DNA of 64,000 nucleotides from Absidia repens (taxonomy: Eukaryota; Mucoromycota; Mucoromycetes; Mucorales; Cunninghamellaceae), in assembly GCA_002105175.1 (NCBI GenBank), contig MCGE01000020.1, forward strand, positions 124,001-188,000. The letters are read 5' to 3'. A program made the translations under genes and the position numbers. The notes below the pieces were generated by a model. The model did no database searches. It was not told where the DNA came from and saw only the letters and a list, made by a program, of their open reading frames with translations. Positions 58,803-64,000 of this stretch are shown here, piece after piece (position 1 is the stretch's first letter; each line of letters begins with the position of its first letter).

Positions 58803-60463
58803 ATGTCTTCTGAACCTAAAAAGTTATGGGGTGGTCGTTTCACTGGTGCTGTTGATCCTCTGATGGACGCGTTCAATGCTTCCATTCACTTTGACCGTCG
58901 TATGTATGCTGCTGACTGCATTGGTTCCATTGCTTACTGCAAAGCTTTGGCCAAGAACAATATCATTACTGAAGAAGAACGCGATCAACTGATTGGTGGT
59001 TTAGAAAAAGTGATGGCTGAATGGGACAACAAAACGTTTGAACTCAAGGCAGGCGATGAAGATATTCATACTGCTAATGAACGTCGTCTGGGTGAATTGG
59101 TGGGCTCTGTAGCTGGCAAATTGCACACAGGTCGTAGCCGCAATGATCAAGTCGCTACCGACATGCGTATCTGGCTCCGTGACGAAGCTTCATCCATCTT
59201 GGCTCACTTGAAGGAACTTATTTCTATCACTGTGGCTCGCGCAGATAAGGAAATCGATGTATTGATGCCAGGTTATACTCATTTACAAGTAAGTCATATA
59301 TACACTGGGGAACGAGCTAGTGAATATAACAAAATAAACATGCATACTCATCTTTTTTTTTTAAAAAAAAAAACTACTTGTAGAGAGCCCAACCTATTCG
59401 ATGGTCTCACTTTTTATTGTCACATGCGTGGTTATGGCAAGCTGACGCTCAACGATTGGAACAATTGATTGATCGACTCAATGTATTACCTCTTGGATCT
59501 GGTGCTCTGGCTGGACATGCTTTCAACATTGATCGTGACTTTTTGGCCAAGGAATTGGGTTTCCATAGTACCATCAACAACTCTTTGTATGCTGTCAGTG
59601 ATCGTGACTTTGTTGCTGAATTCTTATTCTGGGCTAGTTTGACTATGGTTCACATTTCTCGCATTGCTGAAGATCTTATTATCTACTCTAGCGGTGAATT
59701 TGGCTTTGTCAAGTTGGCTGACGCTTATAGCACTGGATCTAGTTTGATGCCTCAAAAGAAAAACCCTGATAGTTTGGAATTATTGCGTGGCAAAAGTGGT
59801 CGTGTCTTTGGTAGCGTAAGTATAATTGACCAGAGAGTGAAAAGGATACGAATTCCAATGAAACTTACCGTTGTTTTTATTATTTAGATGTCTGGCTTCA
59901 TGATGTCATACAAGGGTATCCCAAGTACTTACAACAAAGATTTACAAGAAGACAAAGAACCTATGTTTGATGCTGCTGATACCTTATCCGGCTCCCTTCA
60001 AATTACTGCTGGTGTTTTAAGTACGATGAACGTAAGTTTTAAGCAAAGGAAATGGTTCAAAAGAGAATTAAAAAAAAAAAGACACCAATTCACACCATCT
60101 ATTATTGTTATTTGTTGTTGTTGTTAGATCTTCCCTGAAAAAATGCGTGCTAGCTTGACTGCTGACATGCTGGCCACTGATTTGGCTGAATATCTTGTCC
60201 GTAAAGGTGTTCCTTTCCGTGAAACCCATCATATCTCTGGCGCTGCTGTCAAACTTGCCGAAGACCGTCAAGTATCTTTACATGAATTATCTAATGACGA
60301 CTTCAAATCATTACATCCTTCCTTTGATGACGATGTCTCTTCCGTTTGGAGCTTTGAAACAAGTATCGAAAATCGAAACACTCCAGGTGGTACTAGCAAA
60401 TCTTCAGTCACTGCTCAAATTCAACAATTGAAGTCTTGGTTGTCTGCTGGCAAATCATTGTAG
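58803..60463 (+). CDS. ARG4: Argininosuccinate lyase (ARG4)
   Basis: Four exons: 58803-59288, 59384-59815, 59888-60031 and 60128-60463, giving 465 aa, the expected size for ARG4/ASL. Conserved blocks are [62 protein letters not shown] (across intron 1), [13 protein letters not shown], and the fumarase/lyase signature [12 protein letters not shown] with the catalytic-loop Ser. The enzyme splits argininosuccinate into arginine and fumarate, the last step of arginine synthesis. The extended ends match the fungal form. Confidence 0.98.
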
Positions 60464-61280
60464 ATCCCCTCCCATTCTCTCACTCACCGTTTTTTTTCCC
60501 TAACATTTTTCATTTTACTCCATACCTTGTTTATTTACTTTTTTATGTTTACATTATACATACAACAAAACATTTGAATAAAATATATTTTGCCTCTGGC
60601 GTGTATTGATAGAAAATTTGATGTTTATTGAAAATCATTGATATTGGACGAACAGAGTAAGGATAGGATAGAATGAGATATACAGAAAGGAAAGGCATCT
60701 GTATGTGAAATATGAAAATGAAGTAGTTGGAGTGGCTTTTTTTTTTTTTTTTTTTTGTGGACAGTAAGATTTTGACAGAAAGAAAAAAAGAGGTGTACGG
60801 ATGACACATTTGTTATTAGGGCGAAAACAAATCATGGAGGTGGATATTTCAGGGGGGGGGAAACGGGTAAGACTTGAATCACTCCCCAAAATTAACAAAA
60901 AAAAGCGGGATTTAAATGTTGAAGTGTGAGATGGATCTTAGATGCCCTCCATCATTTTGCTCCTCAGTGGGCGACCTTTTGGGGCTTATCCGTCATGCTC
61001 AACCTTCAGCCGATCGGCGTTTTCTCTTTTGTGCATAAAAAAAAAGATATTGGCTCCTCAGTCGTTTCACACTTGGGTGGGCAGCCATTTGAGCCTTGGT
61101 TTGGGGTTGTTGTTGTTGTTGGGGGCTTTATTATACCATATGCAACGCAAAAAGTGAGGTTATAATATATTATATAGGAAGATACGCTGGCAGCATGGCT
61201 CAGGTTCATTACTATAATCAGTAGAGATAAACTAGGGCCCTTATTTGATTTAGAAATGACTTTGTGCTACCAAGCAGTAG
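60464..61280. other. Intergenic downstream of ARG4
   Basis: AATAAA near 60577 for ARG4. A T18 run at about 60739-60756, a G9 run near 60852, and AAAGCGGGATTTAAATG at 60902-60919, a lone copy of the GC motif with no gene start close by on the minus strand. No gene is supported. Confidence 0.4.
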
Positions 61281-61289
61281 CCGAAGCTA

Positions 61290-62110
61290 TAGGGAATAGT
61301 CATAGTGGATGAGATGGGAAACAGATTTTTGATAAAGCGCTCACAAAATAGCTTTAAACATTATATAATTAGGTAAAGCATGTATAATAAAAAAGACATA
61401 TTTTATTGAAGTATGCTGGTAGATACTAAAACTAAAAGCGAGAGGTTCATTGTAAGAAGTGAATCAACGGAGGATTTATTAGACAAAGCATGAGGGGTAT
61501 AATGAAAGCTCTGAAGGATGGTCAACTTAATTCTAAAAGGACAATTGTAAAATGAAAGATTGTATGAAGAGCTGTATACAAGACATTAGAAAGACTAGAC
61601 CGACTTTTTTTTTTATTGAAGTATAACATCGGTCAACGCTAATCAAAAGGATGATGGTAACGAAAAGGGATCTATTTCACAAGGCATGAGAGAGACTAGA
61701 GAGATAATTTTCATTGAAGCATTAAAAAATAAACATATTTTATTTAATTATAAATACAAAAGACGGACAAACCAACACTATGCTCAGTAAATGAAGGCTT
61801 CAAAAGCCAGCTAATGGTTGATCCCAAATCCTGAATCCAAAATGAAAGACTTTCCCCATGCATGTTGTAATCCCTGAGCTGAAAACGCTTCTAAACTAAT
61901 CCTAGCACTAATCTAAGCCCAAAATAACCCCATAGATGTTGAATGGTGGAGAAGAAAAAGTAAGGAGAAAAAGAAAAAGAAAAGAAAGAGCGAAAAAAAA
62001 AATGGAGGAGGAAGCAAATAAATAAGAATTCACGTGGGCGGGATTTGAATTGGGGGGGGTTAGGTTTTTTTGGATCACTTGTGAGGTATTTTTTTGGTAG
62101 ATACAAAAAT
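61290..62110 (+). repeat. Dispersed repeat family, copy R6
   Basis: A well-preserved copy. Internal units begin TTTATTGAAGTATGCTGGTAG (about 61402), repeated as TTATTGAAGTATAACATCGG near 61613. The box ACATATTTTATTTAATT is near 61733, and CCCCATGCATGTTGTAATCC near 61854 is followed by CTGAGCTGAAAACGC. The CACGTGGGCGGGATTTGAA box is at 62031-62049. Confidence 0.8.
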
Positions 62111-62119
62111 GATCCGCTG

Positions 62120-63555
62120 TTTTTTTGAGCTCTCTGTCCCTCTCTCTCTTTTTTTTTATTCCTTTTTTTTTATAACGACTGCCTCCATTTAAATTGACGA
62201 CATGATAACTCCTTCTTTTAATAGTGGCCAGTGGCTCTTCTTCTTTTTACAGCAACCTCCGCTTCTCAACGATGACTCACTCTTGTTATGGCAGCAACAA
62301 GTTGGAAGGTGGTTCTGACATTTTTTTTCAGCTGACAATAGTACTCAACAGTGGAAGCATGACGATCCTCTATTCCCAAGACAGAATCTCTCTCCATTCA
62401 GAAACGGCGGCATGGTAACTCACTTCTTGTGCCGCTTTTGCACTCAATAGAAAATAGTTTGATCTACTTTAGTTTACATCCTCCAATGTAACCTAGTTTA
62501 GCATTCGAAAAAAATTGAATAATTTGTCCCAACTGGTCCTTCACTGCAGAATATTTTTCCACTTACTTACTCTTTTAGTGTATCTTACATTATGTTTATT
62601 CTTACAATAAAAAAAATAATAGTATGCGCCTTCAATAATTGTCTCCAATAGTTTATAAAGTGCCATAAAATGTTTTTAAGTAATATAACGAATTACTCTC
62701 CAAATATGGTTCGGTATATCTACCTGCCTATCATACCCCCCTCAATTCTGAGTTTTAGGAAATTGTCCCCACCACTGCCCTGCTTCTCCTCTCAGATCCA
62801 GAAAGCCATCCCCTTATCCCAAAACAGCTACTGTTATTCAACATTACTTTATTGATGAAAAACCCCGCATTTGCCTATAATCTGTTATACCGATGAAGAA
62901 AATTGTTGAGGACCTACTTCATTGGTACAATACAACAAAAAGAAATCACTTTGATTCGGTTGAATCCATCTCTTTCATATAATCGCTCCTTCTAATTGGT
63001 TTATACTATATGTGGATGTAGAAAACACGGATGTGTGTGTTTGAAATAATGACAATAAAAGAAAAATATAAAATAAAACGGATGCTGGACTTGTTTTGCC
63101 TTTTGCCGAATTTCACCCTTCTATGGTCGACCTTCTTTCAACCCTGTCCATCATCCTCAATGCTCCATATACTGGGCTCCAACCCCACACAAAATTGCAC
63201 CAGAATCCGAAGACACATTAACTTGGCTTTTATTCAAAGCAGTTTTCATTAGATTAAGTACAAACAAAAGGGTCAAAATAAGATAGTAATAAGACAAACA
63301 CATGGATATTTGAGTTTTATTTAGTAGGATAAGAGATAAAAATATAAGGATGACTATTGTATAAATGTGATAATAAAATATATAAGATACATGGATGAGG
63401 GATGATGGTGGTGATTATGATGATGATGATGGGAGTTATAAAAACTATAATATGTGTTGATAATGGGGGGAAAGGTAATAATCTAACATTTCAAAGATTC
63501 AAAAAAAATAACAAAAAGGGGCAAGATAGCATATTGCAAAAGTAAATCAAATAAT
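62120..63555. other. Intergenic, 3' flank of the mitochondrial carrier
   Basis: AT-rich DNA; T/C-rich near 62130-62170. A GATGATGAT stretch lies near 63418-63432. No gene is supported; small plus-strand frames at 62224, 62670 and 63031 look random. Confidence 0.4.
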
Positions 63556-64000
63556 CTAAGAGGACAAGAGACGCATAGCCAATTCGAAGCTGTAAGATAA
63601 TAATAAAGATAAAAAAAGTAAGTAGCTGTTGACTATAATAAACCTCGACACTCACACACGTAATATATATATATATTAAAGTAATCGACTTACCCCATGA
63701 AAGTAGCAGCGTTGGAAGGAGCAGCTCTGAGCAAGCAGGGACCGATACCACGGAAGAAGCCACCCATACCTTCAACAGCCAATGTCTTACGAGCGCAATC
63801 CAACACACCACTGTATTTACGGTTTGCAGGGTCAAAGGCATCAGTTTGCAACTTGGACTTGATAGCATCCAAGGGATAGACAGTACCCCACAAAGCATAT
63901 CCAGAGACGGCACCATAAAGACACACTTCCCAAGCAGGCAATTCTGAGCGTTGACGTCCGCTGCGCTCCATAGACTTCTTGACCAAGAATTCATAGGCCA
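63556..64000 (-). CDS. Mitochondrial carrier protein, YMC1/YMC2-like (partial)
   Basis: The last two exons are on the minus strand: 63694 up to and beyond the window edge at 64000, and 63589-63556. A carrier-repeat signature reads PLDAIKSKLQTD, followed by GVLDCARKTLAVEGMGGFFRGIGPCLLRAAPSNAATFMGFELAM, ending RLLSS. The closing block with LRAAP and ATF-FELAMRLL matches the third repeat of the yeast YMC1/YMC2 amino-acid-type carriers. The gene is cut by the window end, so the start and the first two repeats are not visible. Intron phase at 63694/63589 is consistent (GG then C TTC). Confidence 0.88.

Noticed and set aside
60902..60919. Gene on the minus strand starting near 60800 suggested by a GC motif
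   Set aside because: No start codon or coding stretch follows on the minus strand; only AT-rich DNA and the ARG4 3' end.
1..64000. CRISPR arrays, prokaryotic operons or prophage
   Set aside because: Spliceosomal introns throughout and fungal gene families; no regularly spaced direct repeats.

Overview
The window is nuclear DNA of a filamentous fungus, most likely an early-diverging Mucoromycota (Mucorales-type) genome. The evidence is AT-rich intergenic DNA, many short introns (about 50-120 bp, mostly GTAAGT-type donors), compact genes with poly-T tracts before the ATG, and fungus-type gene families. The species call is inference; no rRNA or organelle marker is present. Twenty protein genes can be built, nearly all by joining exons whose phases add up to whole codons. 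No tRNA, rRNA, CRISPR array or prokaryotic feature was seen.

Layout. 0-5 kb: a four-LIM protein and a triple-KH RNA-binding protein (+). 5-8 kb: gene-poor DNA with two copies of a dispersed repeat. 8-19 kb: family III CoA-transferase (-), seven-helix membrane protein (+), a reversed repeat copy, HEI10 meiotic E3 ligase (-) and an Srk1/RCK2 kinase (+). 19-25 kb: GH15 glucoamylase, zinc alcohol/polyol dehydrogenase and TAF12 (all -). 25-28 kb: SURF6/Rrp14 (-) diverging from PRKRIP1 (+). 28.5-31.6 kb: an ankyrin-DIL gene (-) with three apparent single-base losses. 32-34 kb: repeat. 34.7-44 kb: a fungal transcription-factor-domain protein without a zinc cluster, NIP7, Old Yellow Enzyme, a TMX2-like thioredoxin protein and a TMEM41A-like VTT protein (all -). 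44-47 kb: repeat. 47-60.5 kb: ZNHIT2, a TMEM41B-like VTT protein, the CBC1/NCBP1 cap-binding subunit, a secreted phosphoesterase and ARG4 (all +). 61-62 kb: repeat. 63.5 kb to the end: a truncated mitochondrial carrier (-).

How the genes relate. There is no operon or biosynthetic cluster. Most genes are housekeeping: ribosome biogenesis (SURF6, NIP7), RNA processing (CBC1, PRKRIP1, ZNHIT2, KH protein), transcription (TAF12), ER lipid/redox membrane proteins (two VTT proteins, TMX2), arginine synthesis (ARG4) and secreted or carbon metabolism (glucoamylase, phosphoesterase, polyol dehydrogenase).

The least explained material is non-genic. One is a dispersed repeat of about 1 kb in at least six copies, with internal degenerate units and a possible coding remnant. 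The other is a strand-oriented motif, TTCAAATCCCGC-like, about 80-210 bp upstream of at least eight start codons and also present inside the repeats. I saw no clear new multi-gene system.
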